64,000 nucleotides of DNA from CAWCDJ01 sp963796675 (GTDB lineage Bacteria; Acidobacteriota; Terriglobia; Bryobacterales; Bryobacteraceae), in the NCBI GenBank assembly GCA_963796675.1, contig CAWCMS010000002.1:124001-188000 (forward strand), given 5' to 3'. Below the pieces are notes generated by a model. It did not search any database and was not told the DNA's origin. It worked only from the letters and a program-made list of their open reading frames with translations. Position 1 is the first letter of the stretch. Each line of letters starts with the position of its first letter. Made by a program: the position numbers and the translations under genes. Of the stretch, positions 54,503-63,727 are shown piece after piece.

Positions 54503-56751
54503 GGGTTTGTGCTCATCGAAGGCGGCGCGTCTTTCGGCCCGCTGCCCCATTTTGGATTCGGCTCATCGCCCATCTGGAAGACCAGCCGCCCGCCGCGCAG
54601 GATCTCCTCGTGCGAAATCCACGTGCGCGTCAGCGGCTGACCGTTCAAGGTGGCGGACTGGATGTAGCGCTTCCCGGCCGAGGCGCCCGCGGCTTCAATG
54701 CGGAACGCGCGCCCGTTGGGCGGATGGATCACTGCCTCGTCGAACAGCGGAGTGCCGATCTGGTAGACCGGCGTCCCCGGTGAGACCGAATAGAAGCCCA
54801 TCGCACTCATCACGTACCAGGCGGACATCTGGCCGCAGTCATCGTTGCCGGCGATTCCGGCGGCGCGGTCCAGGTATTGCTCGTCCATGATCTGCCGCAC
54901 ATGTTCCTGCGTCTTCCAGGGCTCGCCCGCGTAATCGTACAGGTAGGCGATGTGGTGGCTTGGCTCGTTGCCGTGGTCGTAGTACTTGCCCGCGAACAGG
55001 CGGTCCAGCTTGTCGAGGAAGGCCGCGCGGCCGCCCACCTGTGCAATCAGGCCCGCTACGTCGTGCGGAACGAAGAAGGTGTACTGGAAGGGCAGGCCCT
55101 CGGTGATGTAGCGATACTTGCCGGCCGGATCGAAGGGCGAATCCCAGGAGCTGTCGCTATGGCGTCCTCGTGCGAAGCCCGTCTCCGGGTCGATGATGTT
55201 GCGATAATTGTCCGCGCGAGCGCGGAACACCCGTTCGTCGGCGGTCTTGCCGAGCGCCTTCGCCATGAGCGACAGCACGTAATCGTCGTAGGCGTATTCG
55301 AGCGTGCGGGAGACCTGCTCGCCTTTATGGAACGCCTCGTTCACCGGGTCTTCGAGCGGGATGAAGCCATATGCCAGGTAACTGGTGAGGGCCCGCCGCC
55401 CGCGTCCGTCGATGTAGGCGTCGCTCGATGAGGGCGTCTCCATGGCGTTTCGCCGCATCAACTCGTAGGCCTGCGCCACGTCGAAGTCGCGGATGCCTTT
55501 CATATAGGCGTCGACGATTACCGGTACGGCATGGTCGCCGATCATCTCCTGGGTGTAGCTGTTCCAGGCCGGATACATCGGCAGCCATCCACCCTCGTTG
55601 CCCTTGGCGATCAGCGATTGCACCATGTCGCGCGTGCGCTGCGGGTCGATGATGGTGAGCAGCGGGTGCAGCGAGCGGAACGTGTCCCAGAGCGAAAAAT
55701 CGCAGTAGTAGGTGAAGCCGCGCGCCGTTTCCGTGCGCCCCTCGGAGGCGAAGCCCGGATAGGTTCCGGATGCGTCGCTGAGCGTCCGCGGCGTGAGATA
55801 CGCGTGATAGAGGGCGGTGTAGAAGACCCGCCGCCGCGCGGCCGAGGGCTCGCGGATTTCGATGCGCGACAGCACTGCGTCCCAGGCGCGGTGGGAGTCG
55901 CCTGCCACCCGGTCGAGGTTCCAACTGAAGATCTCGGCGTCCAGGTTGCGGCGCGCCTCATCGACGCTGGTGAATGAAGTCCCCACCTTCACCCGGACCA
56001 CGGTGCCGCGCTTGGCCATGACGCCGACATAGGCGCCCGGCGCGCCGGTCGTGCCATTTTGCGAAAGCGCGCCGTCGCGCCTCTGCCTTCCGCTCCAGAC
56101 GCCGAACGAGTCGATCGGCTGATCGAACCGCGCCACGAAATATCCGGAAAAACCGGCCGGCTTGCCCGCCCCCGCGTACAGGCGGTGCGCCGGATTGAAG
56201 CCCGAAATCTCGCGCCGGGCTCGATCGATCCGCACCTCGCCCTCGCCCGGCCGCGAGTTCGCCTGCACCAGGATCCACGCTTTGCCCGCGTGGGTGAAGC
56301 GGAACTCCAGAATCGCTCCCCGCGAAGTGGCCGCGATCGATGCCTGGATGCCCGAAGCGTCGAGGGTGACGTCATAACGGTACGGCCGGGTTTTCTCGCT
56401 CGACCGTTGGAACGCCGAGGCCCGTTCAGCGGCCCCCAGCTTCAATTCGCCCTCGACCGGCATTACCGTGACGCTGCCGTAATCCTGCGTGCAGGAACCG
56501 CTGGGGAAATGGCTGCCGCGGAAGCCCTGAATCCGCGTATCGCTCTCGTAATACGGCGCAATGCACTTGGCCTCGCCGTCGCGCGTCTGGGGAGTCCACT
56601 GAGTCATGCCGAACGGCACGCCTACGGCGGGAAACGTCTGGCCCTCGCCGGCCGTACCGATGAGCGGGTTCACCCGGTCAGCCGGGTCTTTGGATTGCGG
56701 GGCCGCGGACAAAAGCATGCACAACGCGACGCCGAGCGTAATCGTTCGCAT
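54499..56751 (-). CDS. GH92 family alpha-1,2-mannosidase-type glycosidase
   Basis: This 750-residue protein starts at ATG 56751 with a Sec leader (MRTITLGVALCMLLSAA). GH92 hallmarks are VNPLIGTAGEGQTFPAVGVP, QGFRGSHFPSG, GNDDCGQMSAWYVMSAMGFY and TRTWISHEEILRGG. The enzymes are calcium-dependent, inverting exo-mannosidases that trim mannose from glycans. It is exported, so it would act on external glycans. The divergent FHS transporter at 56814 may take up the sugar. Confidence 0.92.
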   Translation of the reverse strand: MRTITLGVALCMLLSAAPQSKDPADRVNPLIGTAGEGQTFPAVGVPFGMTQWTPQTRDGEAKCIAPYYESDTRIQGFRGSHFPSGSCTQDYGSVTVMPVEGELKLGAAERASAFQRSSEKTRPYRYDVTLDASGIQASIAATSRGAILEFRFTHAGKAWILVQANSRPGEGEVRIDRARREISGFNPAHRLYAGAGKPAGFSGYFVARFDQPIDSFGVWSGRQRRDGALSQNGTTGAPGAYVGVMAKRGTVVRVKVGTSFTSVDEARRNLDAEIFSWNLDRVAGDSHRAWDAVLSRIEIREPSAARRRVFYTALYHAYLTPRTLSDASGTYPGFASEGRTETARGFTYYCDFSLWDTFRSLHPLLTIIDPQRTRDMVQSLIAKGNEGGWLPMYPAWNSYTQEMIGDHAVPVIVDAYMKGIRDFDVAQAYELMRRNAMETPSSSDAYIDGRGRRALTSYLAYGFIPLEDPVNEAFHKGEQVSRTLEYAYDDYVLSLMAKALGKTADERVFRARADNYRNIIDPETGFARGRHSDSSWDSPFDPAGKYRYITEGLPFQYTFFVPHDVAGLIAQVGGRAAFLDKLDRLFAGKYYDHGNEPSHHIAYLYDYAGEPWKTQEHVRQIMDEQYLDRAAGIAGNDDCGQMSAWYVMSAMGFYSVSPGTPVYQIGTPLFDEAVIHPPNGRAFRIEAAGASAGKRYIQSATLNGQPLTRTWISHEEILRGGRLVFQMGDEPNPKWGSGPKDAPPSMSTNP

Positions 56752-56813
56752 GAAACCCAAATAGTAACAAATCCCCGGAAAACGGGTTCGATTGGTGCTA
56801 AAGTCTTGGGTCT

Positions 56814-57971
56814 ATGGACCGAAGAAGCAGCGCGCTTCCGATCTTCCTCGTCTTCGTGGCGATGGGCTTCGCCGATGCCGCCGGACCGTTCGTCGGGCTG
56901 GCCAGGGAACAGTTCAAGCTTTCGAATTTTATGGCCCAACTGATTCCCTTCGTGGGCTTCCTGATGTTCGGCATCCTCTCGGTCCCGACGGGCGTGCTCC
57001 AGGACAAGAAGGGAAAGAAGTTCGTCCTGCTGCTCGGGCTCAGCATAATGCTGGCGGGGATCCTGATCCCGGCCGTGGCCGGCCTCTCGACCTTCCCGAT
57101 CTTTCTCGTGACCATCCTGGCGCTCGGCGCCGGGGCGACCATTCTGCAGGTGGCGGGAAACCCGATCATGCGCGACGTTTCGCCCGAGGGCAAGTACTCC
57201 CGTAATCTCTCACTGGCGCAGTTCGTCAAGGCTATCGGCTCGCTCTCCGGCCCGCTGATCCCGGTGATTGCGGCGCGCGCATTCGGAGCCAGTTGGAACG
57301 TCATTTTCCCGGTTTACAGCATCGCCCTGGCGATCACGCTGATTGCCGTGCTGCCGCTCAAAGTGAAGGAAGAGCAGCCGGGAGGGAGCCGCGCTACGCT
57401 CCGCTCTTCGCTTTCGCTGCTGAACAACGGCTTCGTAGCGATGACGGTGTTTGCGCTGTTTCTTTACGTGGGCGCCGAGGTTTCCATGAGCTCCGGCATC
57501 CCGCTGTTTTTGCAGGACCGCTATGGCGTGGACATCAACCGCATCGGCCTGCTCGGCACCGGGCTCTTTTTCCTGGCGCTGACCATCGGCCGTTTCTCGG
57601 GCGGCCTCATCCTGAACTGGGTGCAGCCTAAGAAATTCTTCCTGGCGACTTCGGTGATCTCGGTGCTCGGTATCGCGGGCATGTTCGTGCCCAATCAGTG
57701 GGCGGCCGTGGCCTCGTTTTTTGTGATCGGCCTGGGCTTCGCCAACATCTTCCCGCTCATCTTTTCGATCGTGATCGACACCATGCCGAAGCAAACCAAC
57801 GCTCTTTCGGGCCTGATGATCATGGCGATCGTCGGTGCCGCTTTCCTGCCTCCGCTCATGGGCCTGGTCGCGGACCGCTCGCACTCGGTGCAGCTTTCTT
57901 TCCTGGTGCCGATGGCCGCTCTCCTCTATATCACCTGGACGGCCATTGCGTTGAAGAGAAGGGCAGCGTAG
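56814..57971 (+). CDS. FHS/FucP-type MFS sugar transporter
   Basis: This 385-residue protein has about twelve membrane segments. Family traits are DAAGPFVGLAREQFKL, GVLQDKKGKKFVLLLGL, VAGNPIMRDVSPEGKYSRNL and the conserved KAIGSLSGPLIP. FHS members are sugar:H+ symporters for fucose, glucose, galactose or mannose. It is divergent from the mannosidase, so mannose uptake is a fair guess. Confidence 0.9.
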   Translation: MDRRSSALPIFLVFVAMGFADAAGPFVGLAREQFKLSNFMAQLIPFVGFLMFGILSVPTGVLQDKKGKKFVLLLGLSIMLAGILIPAVAGLSTFPIFLVTILALGAGATILQVAGNPIMRDVSPEGKYSRNLSLAQFVKAIGSLSGPLIPVIAARAFGASWNVIFPVYSIALAITLIAVLPLKVKEEQPGGSRATLRSSLSLLNNGFVAMTVFALFLYVGAEVSMSSGIPLFLQDRYGVDINRIGLLGTGLFFLALTIGRFSGGLILNWVQPKKFFLATSVISVLGIAGMFVPNQWAAVASFFVIGLGFANIFPLIFSIVIDTMPKQTNALSGLMIMAIVGAAFLPPLMGLVADRSHSVQLSFLVPMAALLYITWTAIALKRRAA

Positions 57972-57978
57972 GCGCGTT

Positions 57979-59439
57979 CTATTTCATCCGCCGCGCCACC
58001 CGCACGGGACGGCTCCGTACGGCGGTGAAGTATCGCTCCACGTAGTCCTGCACGGTCACGGGCACTTCGTCGTGACTGATAAGAGCGCCCGTCTCGGCGT
58101 GCTGATCGCGAGCGCCGGCGTAGGGCGTTACCAGGGTCTGCGTGCCCGATACGGTTTCGATCGTCGTGGTGCCGGTCAGTTTATCCGAACGCTGGCCCAG
58201 GATCATGCTGAGCTTCCCCATCGCGGCAAGCTGTTCGGCCTGCTTCAAGTCTTTGGCGCCATCGTTGCTGCCGGCACTGCTGCCGGGCTGGCGATCGCGG
58301 CTTTCCCCGCTCTTGCCGGTGCCGATCGTCTCCGTGCCCTGCTTCGTTTGCCCGGAGTCGGCCGATTGCGACGCGCTCGCCGACTGCCCGGAGGACTGCT
58401 GCAACCCTGGCTGTCCGTTCGACTGCTGGCCGTTGCGGGCATCCTGCTGATTGGAGTTCCGGCTGCGCGACGCTTCGCCCATGCGGCTGCCGCTCGAGGG
58501 TGACCCGAGCCGCGAGAGCATGTTCTGCACGGCGTCGCTGAGTTTGGACATCAGGCTGGAACTCGTGTTGCTCTGGCTGGCCTGGTCGCGGTTCGCGCCA
58601 TTTTGCGGCTCGCCGTTGCTGGCGGCCTCCTGAGAGTTCTGCCCATTGGCGTTCTGTTGTTGCTGCTGTTGCTGCTGCTGCTGTTGGGCGTTTTGCTCGC
58701 CGGACTGACCGGAATTATCCTGCTTTTCCGCGCCGTCCTGCTGCTTCTCGGAGGGTGCGGCGAGATCCGCGGGCGTGCCGTGGGCCGCATCGTCGTGGCG
58801 TTCGCCGTCGCCTGCGCGGTCTGCCCCGTTGCGGCCCTGATCCCGGTTGGTATCCGGAGGCTTGAGCGGGTCCTGCTTACGATCGAGAAGCGAGAGCAGG
58901 TCGGTCTTCGAGAGTCGCACCAGCAGCCGGCTGACGGCAGGCAATGGCTGCCGCAGATCCAGCCGGTCCTGCCAGACGTAGCGGAGTACAAAGAGGCTGC
59001 AGGCCAGAAGCGTGAGCGGCAGCGCGGCGTAGAGCAGGCGAGGCGCGCGGAACGGAACGGCCTCGCCGAGCCGTACGTTCGCCGATGCCGTTTGTGCGCT
59101 CTCGCTCTGCGCGTGACGCATTCCCGCGTCGCAGGCGTTGGCCGATGGCGGCCGGGAAAAGAAGAGCGCCGTCGCCAGCAGGTCGTATAACCGCAGCCGG
59201 GTATCGACGATGCGGGCGGTTTGGTAGAGGCCGGGAAGGCGGCGGATCGCGAGATAGAAGCCGGCCCCGAAAGCCGCCGCGGGCATCGCGATCAGCCAAT
59301 GCCAGCCGAGGATGTCCGTGCCCAGCAGCAAGAGCAGGACCAGCAGGGCCACCGCGATGGTCGCCGCGCGCACGCCTTCGGCCGCCAGAGCGTTCCAAAA
59401 CAGACGCCGCCGCGCGCGAGTAATCAACTGAAGGAGCAT
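57979..59439 (-). CDS. Membrane protein with long Q/S/N-rich low-complexity tail
   Basis: This 486-residue protein starts at ATG 59439 (MLLQLITRARRRLFWN). There are three helices in the first 180 residues (IAVALLVLLLLLGTDIL, WLIAMPAAAFGAGFYLAI, LLYAALPLTLLACSLFVL). Residues 215-420 are low complexity, including a run of about eleven glutamines, then a conserved-looking end (VPVTVQDYVERYFTAVRSR). The first part resembles membrane proteins found in aerotolerance (Bat) operons. The function of the tail is unknown. Confidence 0.75.
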   Translation of the reverse strand: MLLQLITRARRRLFWNALAAEGVRAATIAVALLVLLLLLGTDILGWHWLIAMPAAAFGAGFYLAIRRLPGLYQTARIVDTRLRLYDLLATALFFSRPPSANACDAGMRHAQSESAQTASANVRLGEAVPFRAPRLLYAALPLTLLACSLFVLRYVWQDRLDLRQPLPAVSRLLVRLSKTDLLSLLDRKQDPLKPPDTNRDQGRNGADRAGDGERHDDAAHGTPADLAAPSEKQQDGAEKQDNSGQSGEQNAQQQQQQQQQQQNANGQNSQEAASNGEPQNGANRDQASQSNTSSSLMSKLSDAVQNMLSRLGSPSSGSRMGEASRSRNSNQQDARNGQQSNGQPGLQQSSGQSASASQSADSGQTKQGTETIGTGKSGESRDRQPGSSAGSNDGAKDLKQAEQLAAMGKLSMILGQRSDKLTGTTTIETVSGTQTLVTPYAGARDQHAETGALISHDEVPVTVQDYVERYFTAVRSRPVRVARRMK

Positions 59440-59486
59440 CCGCCTCCCACCTCGCTGAGCTTGATGTTTCGTACCCGGTCTCCGTC

Positions 59487-61397
59487 CTAGAATTTCGCGC
59501 GCCGGCCGGCCGACGCGTCGCCGATATTCTGCAGTGGCGGATAGTCCAGTTCGAAGACGCCGTGAGTATCGGTCATCGCAAACAGGCGGTCGGGCTCGCC
59601 CGGCACGATCACCAGCTGGGTGATCGGCCCCAAGTGTAGGCCTTCGGACCCAATCGGCCGCCACGAGGCTCCGCTGTCGTCGCTCTGATAGATCAGGCCG
59701 AACGCCGCGGCGAAGTAGACGCTGTCGCGCGAAGGATGGTGCGCGATCGCCTGCACGGTGTTGTTTCGCAGGTCGCCTTCGGCCGGTTGCCAGGAGACCC
59801 CGCCATCGGCCGAACGCACCAGCCCCGCGGTGGTGGCGGCCAACAATACACCGTTCGTGCCTCCCGCCACGTCGAGAATCTCGGGACCGCCGGGAATGGC
59901 TGCGGCCAGTCTCCAGGTGGATGCGTCGAGCGAGATCCACATACGGCTGCCGGCGACGGCCGCAAGGGCCGTGGGCGTGAGCCCGATGAGTTCGCGGATC
60001 GGGTCGCCGCCGCCTGGAAGATCGATGCGATTCCAGGTGCTGCCTTCGTCATCGCTGAGGAAGAAGCCCGTCTCCGAGGCGGCGAACAGGCGGTTCGAAA
60101 TCGATAGCACCGAGTTGACCGGCCAGGGCGCCTGCAGGTAACTCCAGGTGGCGCCGCCGTCGCGCGAGGCGACGATGCGTCCGCCGTCGATCACATACAC
60201 CGGCGAATCGGCTGTTCCGCGTCCGCTGCGCGAGGCGCTGTTCGCCGTGCCGGCTGCGCTCGCGGTCAGGCGCCAGTCGGAAGCCGCGGCGGGCAACTCC
60301 CACACGCGGTTCGCCTTCTTCTCGCCGAGCACCGTGCCGTATAGCGTGCCGCCCGATTGCACCAGCGGCAGCAGGTGGCGGCTGCAAAGACCGCGATTGA
60401 TTTCGTGCCAGTGCGCGCCGTCGTCATCGCTGCGCAGCACGCCGGCGTCGTCGGTGGCGATGAAGACGCGGCCCGGCTGCGCGCGGTCCCATGCGATCGA
60501 GCGCGTGGTGTAACCGAGGATCTTCTGCCACGTGCCGCCGCCGTTGATGGTCCGCATCACGCCGCTATTGGTGCCGGCAAGCCAGATCCCCGCACGCGTG
60601 GGATGCTGTGCCACCGTAAAGGTCCGGTCGGTGACGTCCTTCGATTTCGCCCAGCGAGTTCCGCCGTCGACGCTGCGGTAGGTGCCGCTGCAGGCGCCCG
60701 CAAAGATACGGCCCGCGCGATTCCAGTCCACCTGCAGGGAGAACACGTCGGAGTCGGTCTCGATGCCGTCGTGCACGGCCTGCCAGTGAGCGCCGCCGTC
60801 TTCGGTTTTCCACGGCAGATGCGGCGTGCCCGCATAGATGATCTGGCGGTCGGTGGGGTCGAAGGCAATGGAGACGACGGGGCCATACGTCCACGCTCCC
60901 GCCGGCGAGATGCGCTGCCACGAGTCTCCGCCGTTCGTACTCAGAAAGATGCCGTCTTCCGTGCCCGCCGCGAGGAAGTGCGGGTCGGCTTGCCACGTGG
61001 CGAGCGACCATACCTGCTCATCCCGCATATCGGCGGCCTGCTGCCAGGTGGCGCCCGAGTCTTGACTGCGGAAGATGCCGCGATAGCGCGGCGAGTCGCT
61101 CGAGAGCCCGATCAAGTAGGTGCCCGCATTCACCGGGTCGATCACCGCGGCGTGCAGAGTGGCGGCAAACTCGCCGGGAAAGGCCAGCGGAGTCCATGAG
61201 TCGCCTCCGTTGGTGGAGCGGAAGAGGCTTGCGTTCGCGGTGGCCGCCAGCAGCGAGTCCGGCGCATTCGGATCGATTCTCACTACGTTCACTGCACCGC
61301 CGAAGGGCCCCAGCGACCGCCATTGTGCGGCCAGTGGGAATCCGTACGCGGCCAGCGCGATGACCGAGATGTTCTTCAATAGCTTTTTCCAAGTCAT
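59487..61397 (-). CDS. Exported beta-propeller protein with Asp-box (BNR) repeats
   Basis: This 636-residue protein has a leader (KKLLKNISVIALAAYG). About eleven Asp-box repeats, S-x-D/N-x-G-x-x-W, are visible: STNGGDSW, SQDSGATW, TEDGGAHW, SVDGGTRW, SDDDGAHW, SRDGGATW, SADGGVSW and others. Each marks a blade turn. This suits a Ycf48/VPS10-like or sialidase-like propeller scaffold. No sialidase catalytic motif was seen, so binding is more likely than catalysis. Confidence 0.88.
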   Translation of the reverse strand: MTWKKLLKNISVIALAAYGFPLAAQWRSLGPFGGAVNVVRIDPNAPDSLLAATANASLFRSTNGGDSWTPLAFPGEFAATLHAAVIDPVNAGTYLIGLSSDSPRYRGIFRSQDSGATWQQAADMRDEQVWSLATWQADPHFLAAGTEDGIFLSTNGGDSWQRISPAGAWTYGPVVSIAFDPTDRQIIYAGTPHLPWKTEDGGAHWQAVHDGIETDSDVFSLQVDWNRAGRIFAGACSGTYRSVDGGTRWAKSKDVTDRTFTVAQHPTRAGIWLAGTNSGVMRTINGGGTWQKILGYTTRSIAWDRAQPGRVFIATDDAGVLRSDDDGAHWHEINRGLCSRHLLPLVQSGGTLYGTVLGEKKANRVWELPAAASDWRLTASAAGTANSASRSGRGTADSPVYVIDGGRIVASRDGGATWSYLQAPWPVNSVLSISNRLFAASETGFFLSDDEGSTWNRIDLPGGGDPIRELIGLTPTALAAVAGSRMWISLDASTWRLAAAIPGGPEILDVAGGTNGVLLAATTAGLVRSADGGVSWQPAEGDLRNNTVQAIAHHPSRDSVYFAAAFGLIYQSDDSGASWRPIGSEGLHLGPITQLVIVPGEPDRLFAMTDTHGVFELDYPPLQNIGDASAGRRAKF

Positions 61398-61554
61398 AGG
61401 CGCAACGGTATGAATGATGCGGACTGGATTCCGCGGTTCCAGAATTCCGGCGCCCCGACGGGCTCCCGGTGTCACCCCAAGAACTGCACCGCCCAAATGC
61501 GCACCTCATCGTTCCCGGAGAAGAGCCGTGAAGCGCCAGCGGCCGGAGATGCAA

Positions 61555-62529
61555 ATGAGGCTTTTGCTCTATTTGACGATGGCAGGACTGCTGGCTCCCG
61601 TCTGTGCGGAGGCGCAGACAATGGAGCCGACCCGGGGAGTTCGAGTCCAGGGTGAGATTTCTTCCGCCGACGTGATCACGGGAGGACTGATGGTGGAACT
61701 GAGTTCTAATGGATCCGGAACTCGTGAGACCGCGACCGTGAACCCGGACGGTACCTTTCAGTTCGATTCCGCATCACCCGGAATGCACGATTTGCGCATC
61801 ACCGGTGTGGGAGGTGCGGTAATCCACGAGGAGTATGTGAACATCACGGGCCCTTCCCAGCAGCTCACGATCCGTCTGCAGGGTCCGGCCACCGCCAACC
61901 GCGCGGCCGGGAATACCATCTCGCTGCAGCAGCTGGAGCACAAGGTGCCTGGCGCAGCGCAGAAGGCTTTCGATAAAGCACGGAAGGCGGAACAGAAGGG
62001 AAAACTCGCCGAGGCCGAGACTCTTCTCCGGCAGGCCGTGGAGATCGACCCGGAATTTGCGGACGGGCACAACGAACTCGGCACGGTGCAGGCGAAGCAG
62101 AACCGTTTTCCCGAAGCGGCGGCCGAATTTCAGAAGACCATCGATCTGGCGCCCGAACATCGCCTGGCTCTTCCGAACCTGAGCATCGTCCTGGCCAGGA
62201 TGCATCAGTACCGCGAGGCCGGCGATGTGGCGCGGCGAGGATTGAAGGTTGCGCCGATGATGCCGGAGCTGCGCTTCATCCTGGGCATCAGTCTGATGAT
62301 CGGGCACGGAGACAAGGCCGAGGCGTTGGCTAATCTGCGGCAGGCGGAATCGGCTTTTCCCAAAGCGCACCTGCTCGAAGCGCAATTGCTCGCCGAGTCC
62401 GGCCAGCGCGATGAAGCGGCGGCACATCTCGAAGACTATCTGCGGGTAGGTTCGCCGGATGATGTGCAGCGCAGCAAGATACAGGCGGATCTTGCCAACT
62501 TACGCCGCAATACCAGCACAAAAGAATAA
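61555..62529 (+). CDS. Exported TPR protein with carboxypeptidase-regulatory-like domain
   Basis: This 324-residue protein starts at ATG 61555 with GGAG seven bases upstream, followed by a leader (MRLLLYLTMAGLLAPVC). Residues 25-110 form a regulatory-like beta sandwich (VQGEISSADVITGG, TVNPDGTFQFDSASPGMHDL). Residues 130-310 hold tetratricopeptide repeats (KLAEAETLLRQAVEIDPEF, RFPEAAAEFQKTIDLAPEH). It is likely a periplasmic protein-protein adaptor. Confidence 0.85.
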   Translation: MRLLLYLTMAGLLAPVCAEAQTMEPTRGVRVQGEISSADVITGGLMVELSSNGSGTRETATVNPDGTFQFDSASPGMHDLRITGVGGAVIHEEYVNITGPSQQLTIRLQGPATANRAAGNTISLQQLEHKVPGAAQKAFDKARKAEQKGKLAEAETLLRQAVEIDPEFADGHNELGTVQAKQNRFPEAAAEFQKTIDLAPEHRLALPNLSIVLARMHQYREAGDVARRGLKVAPMMPELRFILGISLMIGHGDKAEALANLRQAESAFPKAHLLEAQLLAESGQRDEAAAHLEDYLRVGSPDDVQRSKIQADLANLRRNTSTKE

Positions 62530-62588
62530 GTCCGCCGCGGGCACACCTCATCGTGGTAGCCGTGAGCCCATACAGGGTGAAGGCCGCT

Positions 62589-63569
62589 CTACGGTGCGTA
62601 GTACCCATTGCGCCACGAAGCCCGCAGCGAAGGCCGGTCAAACGGCTGGATAATCTTCACCAGAACGCGGCGATATCTGCCGTCCCGCTTGGTATTGGTG
62701 GGATAGTAGGCCAGCGTGTATTGGTCGCGCAGAGCCAGGCTGATCTTAGCCGCCACATCGGGAAGCTGTTCCACTTTGTCCACCTGGTACATGCGGCCGC
62801 CGCTCGATTCCGCCAGCTTCTTCAAAGTCTTGAAACTCGCCGGCGCCACCATCGGGCCGTTGATCGCGATCGCGAACACGATCACGTCGCTCTCGCGCAG
62901 CAGGTCGATGATCTCGTGCTCGGTGTACCGGCTGTTGTTGTCCGCGCCGTCGGAGAGCACGACCAGTGCATGGCGCGTGTTGCGCGCCTTTCTCATCTGG
63001 TTCACCGAAAGCCGGATCGCGTCGAACAGCGAGGTCCAGCCATCGGCGTGAATCGATTTCAGCGCCTCCCCTACCTGAGCCGGGTCGTCCGTGAAGCCCT
63101 GGATCAGTTTCGGCGCGGTGCTGAACCGCGTGACGAAGAACTCGTCTCCCTTAACGGCCGTCCCCACCAGTTGCCCCACCGCCTCGCGCGAATGGTCGAG
63201 TTTGCCGAACATACTGTTGCTGGCATCGAAGACGATTCCCATCGAGAGCGGAGCGTCCTGGTTGGAAATGTGCGCCAGGGGCTGCTCCACACCGTCTTCG
63301 AACACACGGAATTGGTCGCGGGAAAGGCCGGTTACCGGAGTTCCCGAAGGGTCGGTCACCGTGACTGGAATCTGGACTACATTTACATCCACGCGAAGAT
63401 CGGAACCCTTTTCTTCGCGGTGAGGCCGGGGCACAATGGAAACACGCGGTCCTTCGCCTGGTTGAGGTTGAGCGGGAGAAGTGTCTTGGGCGAAAAGGAT
63501 CGGACAGCACAACAGGGCGCTTACACCGAGGCAAAGGGAGAGGCCGTGGAGTTTCGTCCGAAAGAGCAT
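62589..63569 (-). CDS. Exported VWA-domain protein (acidobacterial VWFA-related type)
   Basis: This 326-residue protein has a Sec leader (LSLCLGVSALLCCPILFAQ). An N-terminal beta part carries the family line VVQIPVTVTDPSGTPVTGLSR, then FRVFEDGVEQPL. The VWA domain has MIDAS GIVFDASNSM and later VVLSDGADNN. The end LAYYPTNTKRDGRYRR is typical. These proteins bind metal and ligands at the surface. The layout is diagnostic for Acidobacteriota, supporting the host assignment. Confidence 0.9.
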   Translation of the reverse strand: MLFRTKLHGLSLCLGVSALLCCPILFAQDTSPAQPQPGEGPRVSIVPRPHREEKGSDLRVDVNVVQIPVTVTDPSGTPVTGLSRDQFRVFEDGVEQPLAHISNQDAPLSMGIVFDASNSMFGKLDHSREAVGQLVGTAVKGDEFFVTRFSTAPKLIQGFTDDPAQVGEALKSIHADGWTSLFDAIRLSVNQMRKARNTRHALVVLSDGADNNSRYTEHEIIDLLRESDVIVFAIAINGPMVAPASFKTLKKLAESSGGRMYQVDKVEQLPDVAAKISLALRDQYTLAYYPTNTKRDGRYRRVLVKIIQPFDRPSLRASWRNGYYAP

Positions 63570-63727
63570 TCTGGGGAATCTCCTTACGTTACGGATCTTG
63601 TACGGATAGTAACAGAAACGATGCAGGAATCCGCCGGTCTTGGGGTTAAGCCATAACCCTCTGATCTACAATGGCTGCGCAATCGATCAACGGGCCCGAA
63701 GGGGCCTCGGGTAGGGAAATATCAGTG

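Noticed and set aside
52853..54550. A 553-codon minus-strand frame opposite the esterase gene
   Set aside because: A high-GC antisense shadow; low-complexity His/Arg-rich translation, while the plus strand has a leader and GGSTGGW.
58600..58700. CAG/CTG run as a microsatellite repeat
   Set aside because: It is the in-frame poly-glutamine part of a membrane protein, not an intergenic repeat.
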